64,000 nucleotides of DNA from Lojkania enalia (Eukaryota > Ascomycota > Dothideomycetes > Pleosporales), in the NCBI GenBank assembly GCA_010094045.1, contig ML986578.1:558001-622000 (forward strand), read 5' to 3'. Below are positions 1 to 12,017 of this stretch, one piece after another. The position numbers and the translations under genes were made by a program. The notes beneath the pieces were generated by a model. The model worked only from the letters and a program-made list of their open reading frames with translations, was not told the DNA's origin and searched no databases. The stretch's first letter is position 1. Every line of letters begins with the position of its first letter.

Positions 1-1392
1 TGGCATAACCATCAAGACGCCTGGGAGTTGAAAGGACGTCCAGCACACATGACGCCACTGGCCTCGATGATGGCAGATGCAGGGCTTTTGTGGAAGGTCA
101 ACATACGCAGCCCACACGGCAGACGGCCATTACATTCTCCTTCGTGTCGTCGGCGTAAAACGTTTTGCGAACGCCGATCAAGTGTCCGAGGTGTCAAGTG
201 GCTACGCTGAGGGCTGCTCAACGTGCAGACGGAGGAGTCAGAGGGAAGCGTACCAGACGTGAGAGCAATGGCCACTGCCCGGGAGGGAACACACTCTCTG
301 TCGCAAGTGCCAGTGTGTCGCTGGCAGTTCGGACTTTTAGCATCGGCTCTCCGCAGCCATTAATGTATGACTTTCGCTAGTGGGGGTGCTGACGCTCGTG
401 GCGTCTCGCGTCCTGACACGATGCGATCTGCGCCTTCCACTGCCGATCCTGCCAGCCCAAATCTGGCGTAGCGCGCGTCAGGCTGCTCGCCACAGGCCAA
501 CGTCGTCAGAGCGCCGGCAGAACCATCACCGTCTCCTCCAATATCAGCCTGTCTGCGGCTTTATTATTCGAAAATGCACCGTTGATACCTGGATGCCATG
601 CGTGCGCCCTGCGCCTGGATGGATTGCAGCGCTCATCAGACCCCATCTGGTGAGCACTGTTCCTGGCTTTCGGACTGCGCAGACACCATCTACCAGGACG
701 TGCTTCCCTGCGCAAATAAAGTGCACGCCGTCTGCTTCGGGACAGCAAAGAAGCTCGGCGACTCCCCATTAACCCTATATTGATTTCCACGGCGGTGCCC
801 CAAAGTTGGAAATCAATGCGCAGGCCTGCCCGGCCCCTCGTGCTTTCTCGAGTGCCAAGCGGCACGCTTCCGTCGGCACCGTAGGCTAAGCTTTTGGCAT
901 GGGCACTATCAGCTTGATACCTATTCCTGAGCTTTGATATCGCCGCCCCGTAGCTCATCCTATGGCGGACTTCGGCGCGGGGACCAGCTAATTCGAGGCG
1001 CGCTACGACGAGACCTAATACTTTTTGCCTAGCACTGTCACTTCGCTCTATCATGAAATGAACCAGTCAGCATCGCCACCAAGCGAAGCTGCCTATGCAG
1101 AAACAATCGTGATGCGATTCGATGTGTCAGTGGTCATAGCATCTAAGCCATCGATGAGCTTCCTGCATCTCTGCCGGCAAATCCGTGTTGCAAGTCCCCG
1201 TCCTTCCCTGTCCTTGCGTCTGCTCTACGCCCAAGCAGTCGGCAGCCCACCATGGCCTCGCAGATCATATATGTAGCATCCCGCACTGCACAACTATTTC
1301 GTGTCCTGATCATTTATACCTAACCCCGTCCCGTTCTTCCTGAACAACTCTCCTTCTACTTACCTGAGCGTGCCTTCATTCACGTGCCTAAC
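1..1392. other. Intergenic region, no gene recognised
   Basis: Several overlapping open frames exist on both strands, the longest about 180 codons on the minus strand at 506-1054. None shows a motif, a family resemblance or a convincing exon chain. The last 100 bases form the upstream region of the P450 gene and are pyrimidine-rich, as is common just before fungal start codons. Confidence 0.5.
1311..1322 (+). promoter_or_regulatory. TATA-like element upstream of the P450
   Basis: A TTTATACC-type element lies about 80 bases before the P450 start codon and is followed by a C/T-rich stretch. The position fits a fungal core promoter, but the match is weak and is inferred only from sequence and spacing. 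Confidence 0.25.
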
Positions 1393-3423
1393 ATGGCGAC
1401 AATTACTATCATTTTCATTGGCTCTCTGTTATGTCTATTAACGCTCTGGAGGCGCTTTACAGCAAAGCATAAAATCCCATTGGGCTTGAAACCCCTACCT
1501 GGACCCAAAGGTATAGCATACGCACCACTTAAATCATAATGACATCGCAGGCCATACTCTGGGACCCATGACTAATTGCCTGATAGGATATCCCATCATT
1601 GGTTCCGTCCCCGACGTTCCCGAGAAAAATGGCTTCGTTAAGTTTGCGGAATGGGGCAAAGAGTATGGTCCTATATACCAAGTTAACTTGGCCGGGCACA
1701 ACCATGTCTGGATTTCTTCCGACCAGATCTCGAAGGACCTGCTGGCAAAGAAGGGCGCTATCTACTCCGACCGTCCTCATATCCCAGCTCTGATTAGTGA
1801 CAACCGAACAAGCTCGCAGTACCTCCCCCTTTTGAGCAAGAATGGTAAGCTAACGTAATACGTCTTTTGGGCCGAATTAACTCGGATAGATGGCTGGACC
1901 CGGCAAAGGAAGTTTGCAAACGTCATTATGAGAGAATCGGAGAAAGCACTTTTCCATCGTTATCCTGAACTGGAAGCTAAACGTATGCTAGTTGAGCTCA
2001 TGGACGACCCAAGCCGTTACAATCACGCCTTGGAATCATTCATTGCTCGTGTCACGTGTCGTTTGGCTTGGGGTCATAGCGATGCGAGCGATGAGCTCAA
2101 GCAGCGCGCCCGTGAACTACTCATTGGCGTCTCTCCTACCGGTGCACTTGGAAATAAGCTGCCTTTCCTGATGTCCCTCCCTGATTGGCTTGTCCCTGCG
2201 AAAGCCTGGGAGAGAAGGCGAGCTGCTACTGAACGTAGGTTTTTTGAAATTATGCAGGGTGAAGTGGAATGCGATATCAAAGAAAAGAAAGCCCCATCTT
2301 CCTGGATGAAGACCTTCCTAGAAAATCGGAGCAAATGGGGCTTCAAGTACGAGCTCGAGGGCGCTTACGCTGTTGGCATGCATGGAATCGCTGGAGCTCT
2401 CACGATTGCCGCGCCTATGCAGACTTTCTGTCTAGCCATGTGCTTCTACCCGCAATATCTGCCCATGCTTCAAGAAGAGCTTGACAGAGTCTGTGGTGAT
2501 CGTCTGCCGCGATCAGAAGATCGTCCAAATCTACCGTTCTTGCGCGCCATTATTCGTGAATGCATCCGCTGGCGACCTCCTGTTCCTACTGGTATTCCGC
2601 ATTATTTGATTCAGGATGATGAGTATGACGGCTACCACATTCCCAAAGGCAGTGTCATGCACCCTCTTGAATGGTAAGTTGGGTCGAATCCTTTATTGGC
2701 ATATATAAACTATCTAACTATCTTAACAGGGCCATCGGCCGGGATCCAACAATGTTCCCGGACCCTGAGGCTTTCAACCCGCTTCGATGGGTGAAACCTG
2801 AATATCCAACTTACCAAGAGCCCCTTACCCAGTATCCTACCATCATCAACTGTACGCAATTTGGATATGGCCGGCGGGTTTGCCAAGGTCAAGGAGTTGC
2901 GGATGAGGATCTTCTCATCGGAATTGGATCTATTGCCTGGTTATTCAACATCGCTCAGAATCCAGGGGATGGTGATGTAACTGTGCCTACAGTCGTTTCT
3001 GATCCAGAAACAGTTGAAAATGTTTCACTCGGTATTAACGAGAAGGCCTCAATTTCTAACGAGGAATTGAATGCTGGTATTAATTCCAAGAAGCCAACAA
3101 AGGAGGACATTATCTTGTCCAAATACGACTACCCAGGATCTTACCCGACCTTGGACGAGAAACCGACGCAGACAGCAAGCGGGAAATCTGAAACAAAAGA
3201 CAAAAAGGCTCCAAAAATTGACCCAACCCTAGATTTCACAACGCTACTGATTGCCAAGCCGCTGCCGTTCGAATTCCAGCTCACCATCCGTGATAATGAG
3301 CGCGCACAGAGGATTCGAAACCTCTTCAAAGAGGGCGTTAAGAATGGCGATTACAAAGGTGGCCGAGAATACTGGGGAGAAAATCAAGGCAAGGACAAGC
3401 CACTCGGTTGGGGCAAGGTATAA
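1393..3423 (+). CDS. Cytochrome P450 monooxygenase (CYP64-like), four exons
   Basis: Exons 1393-1510, 1587-1844, 1890-2673 and 2730-3423 join in frame to 617 residues; the introns are 76, 45 and 56 bases. The start gives an N-terminal hydrophobic anchor followed by the proline-rich hinge PLPGPKG. Helix C has WTRQR (W128-R132), helix K has ECIR (E349-R352), and the heme loop is FGYGRRVCQG with Cys438 as the iron ligand. These are the standard P450 marks, so a heme-thiolate, NADPH-P450-reductase-dependent oxygenase on the ER membrane is expected. The I-helix segment GIAGALT lacks the usual acidic residue before Thr. About 100 low-complexity, charged residues (about 460-560) separate the heme domain from the final strand PLPFEFQL, making it longer than the usual ~500. 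The substrate is unknown. It resembles fungal P450s often labelled O-methylsterigmatocystin oxidoreductase-like; that label does not fix a function. An MFS and a BVMO gene follow on the same strand. Confidence 0.93.
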
Positions 3424-4063
3424 GATTCGCATGCGTAGGGCTTACAGGCACTAGTGGGGAACCGTAGGTCCAATTTAGTCTAATGCAAGACTTGCATTGG
3501 ATTAATTTGCCTCAATATACTTTTTAGCGGTTTACGAAATGGTCTTATCGGCCCTACTGGCATGGCACCGGCGTTTGGGCGAAGGCGGTAGGCTGTACCT
3601 TAATCTGCTTATTATGTGATATTGTTGAGGTATCGTTGATGTAGGATGAAGTTAGATCGCGGAGATACCAGAAGTTCGAGATTGGATATTAGTTTATTAT
3701 GATATCAAGACCATTTTTCTGACATCAAGTTGCCAACTTAGTTTGATGTGAAGCAGCGGCCTACTTCGTGGAGTCCCGTGGCAGTAAACACTACTGCGTC
3801 CCGGTTCAGTAAAAAGCTGGATTGAAATGATTTCCTTGATCATGAAGTCATATCCTTAAACTGCCCCACTATATCTGATTGGGTGTTGATACTAACATCA
3901 GCTCACGTGAATGTGGCTGTGCACAAGTGTGGCTTTCGCGCATTTTCAAGCTCACAACGCGACAACCTCGTCGTCCGCGACTCTGGCTCTTGCCTCCTCC
4001 ACACTCTCCCGTAAACCGATAATTGGTGTGTTCCCATGAGAGACCGTCGGAACCGCTCTCAAA
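3424..4063. other. Intergenic region between P450 and MFS genes
   Basis: This 640-base gap holds the 3' region of the P450 gene and the upstream region of the MFS gene. No coding or RNA gene is visible. Confidence 0.5.
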
Positions 4064-5850
4064 ATGCTCGGCTTCACTGCCTCCCGCACGCAGATATGCG
4101 CGTATCTGTTTGGGGTGGCTCTCTTTAGCATCTCGTTTCTCGTCTTCCTGAACAGCTCCGTGAGCTTCGTGATTACCCAACGAATCGGGCTAGATCATAA
4201 TGTCGGGGACGCGGTGGGCACATTGGGATTCGCCGACGAATTAGTCGCGTTGGTAGCCTGTCCGGTCTGGGGATTACTGAGTGATCGCATCGGAGTGAGG
4301 AGCGTGGCTGTCTTGGGATACACCATTGTCGGCATAAGCCTGTGGGTTTTTGTGCAGGCGAAGAATGTGTATCCGCAATTACTGCTTGCGAGGCTGTTCT
4401 TTAGCTTAGGAGCGACTGCGACGTTAGTTCTATTCATCCCTCCAACTTTGCGACGTTTGGATTGACATGTAATAGGGCGACCATGGTGACTGCCATTCTA
4501 CCGACGATGACGATTGTGAAGGCTTCCGGTGACCCTTGTTCCCCCACGCGCTGCGCAAATGGTACTTCTCATACTATGGCACCATCTATATCGTCCGAAC
4601 TTACAATCACGCCCGCTCGCTTCCGATCGCTCTCGCCCACAATCGATACGACCGCTAAACCGGATGCAGATGCTTCCACATCACACCTTGCTGGCTTGGT
4701 TGGAATGTTCACTGGATGTGGAGCTCTGGTTGCATTGCTTCTATTCCTTCCTCTTCCTACTCGCTTCCAGAAAGCGGGTGAGAGCGCCGCCGCGGCCGTC
4801 GCGGGTGCATTCTATGTTGTTGGGGCTGTAGCAATACTCGTGGCAGTCGGCTGTTTCTGGGGGCTACGGAAACTACCAGGGGAAGAAGGCAAAGGTCTAA
4901 GCTGCCTTGTGAACCTTAACTTCAAATCACGAAAGACATTTCAAGGCTCTTCGCCAGCTCGGCCAGTCCTGTCGTATGCCCGTCTTTTCTGGGCGAGCAT
5001 TCAGCTGGGAGTCAAGTCGCGCAACATCGGTCTCGGATATCTTGGGGGTTTTGTCGCTCGCGCTTCGTCAGTTGCCATATCGCTTTTCATCCCACTTTTC
5101 ACCAACGCGTACTTTCTCCGGACTGGAGAGTGCAAGCCATCCGACCCGTCTGATATTAAGAAAGCATGCCCACAGGCATACACCCTTGCGGCTGCGTTGA
5201 CGGGCGTAAGCCAGCTTATTGCGCTTCTAAGCGCTCCTCTTTTTGGATATCTATCTGCTCGGTATCGAAAGTTCAACATTCCCTTACTAACATCAGCTGC
5301 GGCGGGTATTGCAGGTTACTCTGCATTTGGATCACTTCATAAACCGGATTGGTCCGGTGCAGTCTTTTTCATTGTTGCTCTACTTGGTATCAGTCAGATT
5401 GGTGCGATCGTGTGCTCACTAGCACTTCTTGGACGCGGCATTCATAACGAGGAAGGAGGCGATGCTGATTATAGTATCGTCACAGATGAAAACGCAAATG
5501 GCACAGGTCATCCTTCAGCTGGGGCTACTCCACCCCGGACACCTCCTATCACGCCTGCTACGGAGGAGGCACCTCTACTAGTACCTAGTTATGACCGTTC
5601 AAGACCTTCCTCATCGGCTGAGCCGAAGTCTCATACCCATGTCAAGGGTGGTATAGCTGGAACATATTCGCTGTTAGGAGGCTTTGGGATTCTACTTCTG
5701 ACGAAAGCTGGGGGCGCTCTGTTCGACTCTAACGGGCCTGGGTCCCCTTTCTTCATGATGGCATCGTTCAACGCCCTGCTCCTAGTCGTAGGCCTTAGCG
5801 TAGCCGTGAGGGAAGCAGCGCAGGACTGGAAAAGGCAGGCTCATTTATGA
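4064..5850 (+). CDS. MFS transporter, two exons
   Basis: Exons 4064-4422 and 4476-5850 join across a 53-base intron to 577 residues. The first exon carries hydrophobic segments and a GLLSDRIGVRS loop between TM2 and TM3, the signature of the major facilitator superfamily. The second exon has the run GLVGMFTGCGALVALLLF, later paired helices, and a C-terminal half ending in two further helices. A long hydrophilic proline/serine-rich cytosolic loop at about residues 440-510 separates the last helices. Such loops are common in a fungal MFS group of unknown substrate. It sits 640 bases after the P450 and 560 before the BVMO, all on one strand, so it could export or import the substrate or product of those enzymes; that is an inference from position only. 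It could equally be an unrelated vacuolar or plasma-membrane carrier. Confidence 0.88.
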
Positions 5851-6410
5851 AGGGAGCTCATCCTCAACTGAAACGAATGTCATGTGTAAAGATGTAATGT
5901 AAACGAGTTAATCTGTGGGTTTGGGCAGCAAGTAGAACTGGGCTCTCGCAAGCTCTAAAAAGAAAGCGGCACAGCGGTTCTCAGTCGAAATAGGGTAAAC
6001 ATACGCGTCTTAGTGTCGGAATCGCCCCGTCTGGGTTTCTGTGAATGGGGGATGATAGATCGAGACGAGCTGTGGGGAGGCGATGTGATTGGCGTGGTCG
6101 GCTTACTTGCCTGGCCTTCCACGCGAAGCCGCTCGGTAGAGTTGCCTTCTGCGATCATTGTATCGAATTTCTATCCAAACCTCGCACCACCCCGTGTCGA
6201 GCATGTCGCGCATGTCATGTGTCGAACCCTTTTCCACGCCCGTGAGCCGCGGCTGGGTTACTGGTTGGTAATGGTAGGGGTGCGGAGTTGCGCTCTTGGG
6301 CGGAACCGGGCTTGCGTTTGTAGGTATAAATTGGGTTGGCTTCTGCATCTACGCTCTAGGCCTATCTTCTCTGTGTCCCTTGATCTCGTGTCTAGAACAG
6401 AATCGAAATC
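5851..6410. other. Intergenic region upstream of the BVMO gene
   Basis: This gap of 560 bases contains the 3' region of the MFS gene and the promoter of the monooxygenase. Open frames on both strands show no family features. Confidence 0.5.
6325..6331 (+). promoter_or_regulatory. TATA box candidate for the BVMO gene
   Basis: TATAAAT lies 86 bases before the monooxygenase start codon, at a usual fungal distance. A pyrimidine-rich stretch follows between it and the start. Confidence 0.4.
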
Positions 6411-8358
6411 ATGGCCTTCGATACCGAGGTCCTCATCATCGGGGCCGGCATGTCCGGCCTCGGTCTTGCAGTCCAAATGATCCGCCGATTCAGTATCCGG
6501 AACTTTGAAATCGTAGAGAAGACGGAGGATGTCGGGGGCACGTGGTTAGCAAACACGTATCCCGGTTGTGGTTGCGATGTCCGAGTTCCCCCTTCTATTT
6601 CTCTAACCACGTGTTGACTATGTTAGGTTGCATCGCATTTTTACTCGTACAGCTTTGCGCTGAATCCGAGGTGGTCGCGGAAGTACAGCATGCGGCCCGA
6701 GATCCAGGCGTATTTTAGGGGTGTGGCGGAGCGGTATGGGGTTATGGAGCGGGTGCGGTTTGGAAGTGTGGTGAAGAGGGCGGTTTGGGATGAGCAGGAT
6801 CAGGTGTGGAGTGTGACTATTCTCGACCTCAATACGAAGAGTAGGATAGTTAGGAGAGCTAAGATCCTGGTGTCTGGTGTAGGGAGCCTGTCTGTTCCAA
6901 AGAAATGCGAGACGCCCGGTGCAGAGAAGTTTAGAGGGAGAATATTCCATTCGGCGGAGTGGGATCATGGTTTTGAGTGGAAGGGGAAGGATGTTGTGGT
7001 ACTTGGTATGTTTACTTCTACTCTTTTGCCTACGGGAATGAATCCTAATGCAAGATTCAGGAAATGGATGTTCAGCAACCCAATTCGTACCCATCATGGC
7101 GAATGGTCCGGATGCTGTCAAGAAGATAACGCAGTTCAGTAGGCAGGCGCAGTACCTTTCTGAACGTGACAACCCATATTACTCGGAGACTTTCAAGGCG
7201 GTGATGCGGTATGTGCCGCTTGCTATGCGAATCTACCGTGCGTATTTTTACTTGCAGATGGAGCGCGATTTCGCTGGTTTCGACATTGAAGGCGGGCGCT
7301 CTATTCGTCGGGATCTGGCTGAAGAAAATGAAGCATATGTCAGGCGGATGGCACCTAGGAAATACTGGGACTTCCTAATTCCGAAGACGGAGATTGGCTG
7401 TAAGAGGAAAGTTTTGGACACAGACTATCTTTCGACGCTGCACAATGGGAATGTCGAGTTGATCCCAGATGATCCTGTAGAGGAAATTATGGAGTCTGGA
7501 GTGAGGACAAATAGTGGACGGGAGATTGCTGCAGATGCTATCGTGCTGGCGATCGGCTTTGCAACGCAGCAGATGCTCTTTCCTATGGAGATTATAGGGA
7601 GAGATGGACTAAGTTTAAACAAATATGTGAGTGTATCTTCCCACCCATCGTAGCCTCATTCGCTAATCCTATATGCTACAGTGGGACACAGCAACCCAAT
7701 CTGTGGCTCAAGCATACTTTGGAACCTGCGTGCCTGACTTTCCAAATTTCTTCATCATGATGGGCCGTAAGTTCCTCTCCTCTTTCTCCAAAAGGGTCTT
7801 CCTAATTCTAGTATAGCGAACACTGTGACGGGACATCTCTCCGTAATCTACACAGTTGAATGCCAAATAAACTTCACCCTCCGACTCCTCACCCCCATTC
7901 TCCGCAATCTCCCCTCATACCGTTCAACCCACGTCTCCCTACCCTCTCTATTCAGCTCCATGCCCTCAACGGTCGAAGTCAAGCACGAAGCCGCCGCCAA
8001 GGATTCCGCATGGACTCAACGGGAAGTTAAGAAACTCGTCTGGAGCTCTGGATGCACGAACTGGGCTGTAGATCCCAAGACCGGGCTCAACAACATGATG
8101 TATCCCTCGTGGCAATTTTTGTACTGGTGGCGCAGTGTCTTCTACAAGAAAAACGACTTTGTCTACAGAGAGAAGGGAACTGGGAGAGAGATCGCTGTTG
8201 GTGGGAGTTGGCTAAAGATTCTGAGTTGGGTGGTAGGTGTGGGGGCGTTAGGAGTGGCGGTCACGAGATGGGCGAGGCCGGATTTAGAGGTTGGAATGAG
8301 GCTGAGGGAGATTGATCCTAAGATGTTCTTGAGGCCTATCTCAAACGGGGGTATGTAA
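6411..8358 (+). CDS. Baeyer-Villiger-type FAD monooxygenase, five exons
   Basis: Exons 6411-6578, 6627-7005, 7061-7626, 7682-7766 and 7817-8358 join in frame to 579 residues. The N-terminus has the FAD Rossmann motif GAGMSG (residues 11-16) followed by VGGTW. The fingerprint F158-x-G-x3-H-x3-W168 is that of type I Baeyer-Villiger monooxygenases. A second dinucleotide-binding motif GNGCSA (183-188) fits NADPH, and GPNTVTGH lies towards the C-terminal side. The enzyme should insert oxygen next to a carbonyl, turning a ketone into an ester or lactone, using FAD, NADPH and O2. Near the C-terminus a hydrophobic stretch of about 20 residues ([14 protein letters not shown]...) suggests a membrane anchor. 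The gene lies downstream of a P450 and an MFS transporter on the same strand, so sequential oxidation of one hydrophobic substrate is plausible. The substrate cannot be read from sequence; related flavin monooxygenases hydroxylate instead. Confidence 0.92.
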
Positions 8359-9027
8359 GGGATAAATTGAGTGAGACTTTGGTCACTGCATTAGGGTTTG
8401 GCTATAGTATAATTCACTTCCCATCGTTTCAAGCTAGGCGCAAGGCGACCACGATATACTAATTGCGAAGTCGGTGGGACCAACAACTCTACCATGAATA
8501 TTTAACTAGCTTCAATGTACACTTCCAATTAGATGCAGTGCGCCTTTGAAGTTCTGGAAAAAGAAATGGTATACTAATGCTCTATTTGTGGATGGTGTCG
8601 ATATTCCTTACCTAGTGAGTCCTCTCATTCTAACCCTCCTCGTGGATGCAGCGGCAGCGACTCACGGCAAGTAGGCATAGAGAAACCCGGTCCTATTTAA
8701 AAAAAAAAAAAAAAGAAAAAAAGAAAAAAAAGAAACCACCAGGCCATGGCCGCGTCCTCAATGTCCTTCCCACTGTCCATCCTATTATCCTCGCACCTTG
8801 TTATCCTGCTAACCTACTTTCTCAGAACCTAAGTGAAAGCAAACTCGCCCACAATATACCAGCCACAATCGCAACCCAAATCACTACAACCACCATGCGG
8901 CGGCTTGGCGCCCGTTCTCCGGTGCACCAGCCATCAGAGGTCTTCAGGCTCCCATTTGCTATTGTTCTTTAGTCTGAATAGCAAGCAGCACGCTGCTTCG
9001 AAAAGTCTTTTGCGCCGCGTCTGCGCC
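8359..9027. other. Intergenic region with A-rich tract
   Basis: This gap holds the 3' region of the BVMO gene and an A-rich low-complexity tract with scattered G at about 8699-8736. No gene is recognised. The open frame through the tract encodes a poly-Lys artefact. Confidence 0.5.
8699..8736. repeat. A-rich low-complexity tract
   Basis: Runs of A are interrupted by single G residues. It is probably a slippage-prone microsatellite rather than a functional element. Confidence 0.8.
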
Positions 9028-10038
9028 ATGGATGCAACGCACTCTGCTGTTGACGCAGCTGCCCAACGCTTTAGGTTCGACGAATTCGATTACGATTACG
9101 CTTATAGCTCCGCTATGCATGCCTTGTATCAGTTGATTCCCGTTTTGTCGGACGCGGTCTCGCAGGCGGAAGTCGAGGCGATGCCCGAGCCAGACGCCCT
9201 CCAAGTCAACGACGTCAAATACCTCTTGCTACAGATATCTCACGCTGTCCTCCAAGAGGAGGGCCAGAGCAGCATCTGGAAGACCCGGGGCAAGCCCTCC
9301 CTCATCTCGCTGAAAATGCTATCCGACCGCCTTCACACCGGCAAACTCTGTCCACACCCCATCCAACTCATCGCCAACGACACTCCCAAAGTCCGCCACC
9401 AATACACATCCCACAGCCGCACCGGCAAACCTGCTCGCCTGCGCCCGCTCGAGGACTTCGAGGACCTGTACCACGCCCTGCTCGCCAAGATCCAGGAGAT
9501 GCACCAGCAAATCGCACTCCGCGTCAACAACGGCTTCGTCGACACCAGCGCGCGGATCTACGCGAGCGGGCCGACTATCTCCGCCCTCAGCGATACGCTG
9601 ATTGAGTTCTGGACGACCCTGAACGACCCGAAGCTCGTCAAGACCCTTGACGCCGCCGTCCGCCGCTCCCGCATTAAGCACCTCCACGCCACTATCCTCG
9701 CCCAACTCTATACGCACCAAATCACAAAAGCCGACGCCTATGATCTTCTCACCGATCTCTACGACCCGGATGAGTACGCCGGCGTGGCGGGCCTGGCCTG
9801 GATCGGCGGCTGGGCGCCCGCCATGATCACTGCCTTCCTCGCGGAGAAGTATAGGGTATTGTTGCAGGTGGAGAAGGAAGCAGAACAGCGCGAGGCTTTC
9901 CTAAGGGAGTTTGAGGAAATGGCGGAGAAGGTGCAGAAATACGGGCGGTATTTGAAGGCATTGAGTCTTTTGGGGGGGATTGAGACGCGGATGGCGGTAG
10001 AATTGAGGTTGGGTTGGCCGGAGGAGGTTGTTGAATGA
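9028..10038 (+). CDS. Hypothetical protein, 336 residues
   Basis: I do not recognise the family. The frame is open upstream to before 8833, but the ATG at 9028 is chosen because the protein-like composition begins there; an earlier start or an upstream exon is possible. The product is soluble and mostly helical in appearance, without signal peptide or membrane segment. It contains an acidic, tyrosine-rich start (FDEFDYDYAY), a central part with many Leu/His/Arg, a short Gly/Trp/Ala segment (WIGGWAPAM, about residues 270-280), and a charged coiled-coil-like stretch rich in Glu (EKEAEQREAFLREFEEMAEK) near the C-terminus. GC-rich third positions and a continuous 1 kb frame support real coding. 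It lies 669 bases after the BVMO gene on the same strand, but nothing ties it to that pathway. Confidence 0.68.
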   Translation: MDATHSAVDAAAQRFRFDEFDYDYAYSSAMHALYQLIPVLSDAVSQAEVEAMPEPDALQVNDVKYLLLQISHAVLQEEGQSSIWKTRGKPSLISLKMLSDRLHTGKLCPHPIQLIANDTPKVRHQYTSHSRTGKPARLRPLEDFEDLYHALLAKIQEMHQQIALRVNNGFVDTSARIYASGPTISALSDTLIEFWTTLNDPKLVKTLDAAVRRSRIKHLHATILAQLYTHQITKADAYDLLTDLYDPDEYAGVAGLAWIGGWAPAMITAFLAEKYRVLLQVEKEAEQREAFLREFEEMAEKVQKYGRYLKALSLLGGIETRMAVELRLGWPEEVVE

Positions 10039-12017
10039 AGTGTAGGATGACGAGTGGTTATGATAGGGCGTTTGTGGTGCAGAAAATGATGATGGAAGTT
10101 CGCTGGAGGGATCACGGGATGGGGATAGTTAACAGTGTGAAACGACTTACTGTAAGAGCTTGGAAGGCCTTTCTTTTATGAGCAAGGTTCTTTGAACCTG
10201 ATATAATTTCTTCGGCAGGATAGATAGCGGAGTTTGATACCCAATGGATCAGGTTCTCAACTCTTATTGCTCTTTCCTAAGCTGCTTTTGATAACAGAGG
10301 TGATTCTTGGGCTTGGTTTGCCATCGATGTCTTCCATGTCAAGCGCAGTCCACACGGTCAGACCTTGCTAGACCTATAGGCCTTTCCCCGAAAGATGTCT
10401 CTTGCAATTCTGAGAATGATGGTTTCCTCCTTTTAATGCTAGCCTTGAAAATGCTCACCTACCTCAGTACCGAGTCTGAATCTTGCTCAGCCTGTGAGAA
10501 AGGCACAATTAGTGAATCATAAGAACCGATGACGGGAACCACAGGAAGTATTAGCTATAACCCCTAGTCTAACAATGCAGAAAATGCCCTAATTCGCTAA
10601 AGCGAGAGAAACATATAAGGAAAGAGAATACTCGAACCTCGTGACCTCACTTTCGTGAACGGAAACGACCTAATAAGCAATAGTTCTTAACACAGCATGC
10701 TGCAAGATGCTGCAAGAATGCACAAGACCTGCCTAGATACGCACTAGAGCAAACATTCCTCTAAACACTTAACAGAGCGGCCGGGCCGGACCCATGGGAA
10801 ATCTCGCTTCGACACCAATCTCTATGCATTATGACCCGGTATTCGGTGGCAAAAATCTGCATGAAGGCCAAAGACGAGATTCCGGGATCGTGCTCCGAAA
10901 ATTGGGATACGATTCGAACCTTGTGAACTGCAGCAATAGGATATTTAGTGTAGTTTCTCGTATTTTGGATGAGTATGATTGTGGTGGCAACGTGCCATTA
11001 TTGAGGGGGGCAATAGACTTCGAAGTACGGGTGTCGCAGACCAGTACAGCAATGCATAGAAAAACGTCCACATGGGTAGATGGGGAACCGGACAAGTACG
11101 TTTAGCGCGTGCGTACCTTATTGAGCCACTTAGAAAATACGCGAAGCTTTCGCAGACTAGGGCGCGGACACCGAGTCTCCGCACCCTTAACGGCAAGGCG
11201 CCGCTCGCTTTGCCCCACCGATGGTGAATTCCACGTTAAATCTAGGATTTCGAAGTCCTCGGAATAAACGGTGCGGCCGAGCGACCCCGAACGCCTCAGG
11301 AAGTCACATATCCGTCTCCAGAACTGACACTTCGCCGACTGGGGGAGCCAGAGGAGACACCAGGTGGCGTGGTCGGTTAGACGCTCGGATTAAGCTTTGT
11401 GAGTGGCGGCTAGCCACATGAATAGCACGGTAGCGGGGAATACTTTGATTCGCAGAAGACTCCGCTCGTAGACAGTATAAGAACTGCCGTGGGGTGACTG
11501 GTGCGGCAGAGATTCACGGCGTACGAGTCCACGTTGCTCTAGCCCAATGGATCTTCATTATTTAGACATGGGAACAAGGCTTCTAGAAGTTGAAAATGGA
11601 AGGTGAGCAGCAAGTGATCGCCAGACATGTTTCTACGTGTGACGGTGGTTTCTGCTAGAAGGTCGAGGAGCAATATGGGGCAGCAGGAAATGTATTTATT
11701 ATAGGGCAAATCCACAGCGCTGGGAGCGTATACTGGCCAATGAGGATGGGGAAAAAACAGCGCGTCTGCTGCGTAAGGCCTTCAGGATCTCCGCCTAAGT
11801 CGAACCACTCCCGCCCGTTGCGAACATCGGGATCTGAGAGGATTCAATCCTGCGGCTGTCGGTGACGGATGAGGCTATCTCGGCTGCAGCTCAAGCTCTG
11901 AAGAATACGGGCGGCCGATATCTTAACATGACCTCGGCTGCTTATCTCAGGATGCGTGGCTCGTGGCGCGCCGGTTTGGTGACGAAAGAACCGGGTAGTC
12001 GGTACGTCGCCATTACG

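Noticed and set aside
506..1054. 180-codon minus-strand frame left of the P450
   Set aside because: Arg/Ser-rich composition typical of a frame shadow in GC-rich DNA; no motif, and other frames are open at the same place.
8646..8972. Frame encoding a poly-Lys protein
   Set aside because: Arises from the A-rich tract; the sequence around it has no coding character.
10620..10716. tRNA-like or SINE-like sequence on the minus strand with a GGTTCGAG box
   Set aside because: Only about three of five T-stem pairs form, the anticodon arm does not pair, and no acceptor stem is found. Probably chance.
10900..10930. GGTTCGAAT box on the minus strand suggesting a Pol III B box
   Set aside because: Flanking bases cannot form a T-arm, and no matching A box or acceptor stem is present.
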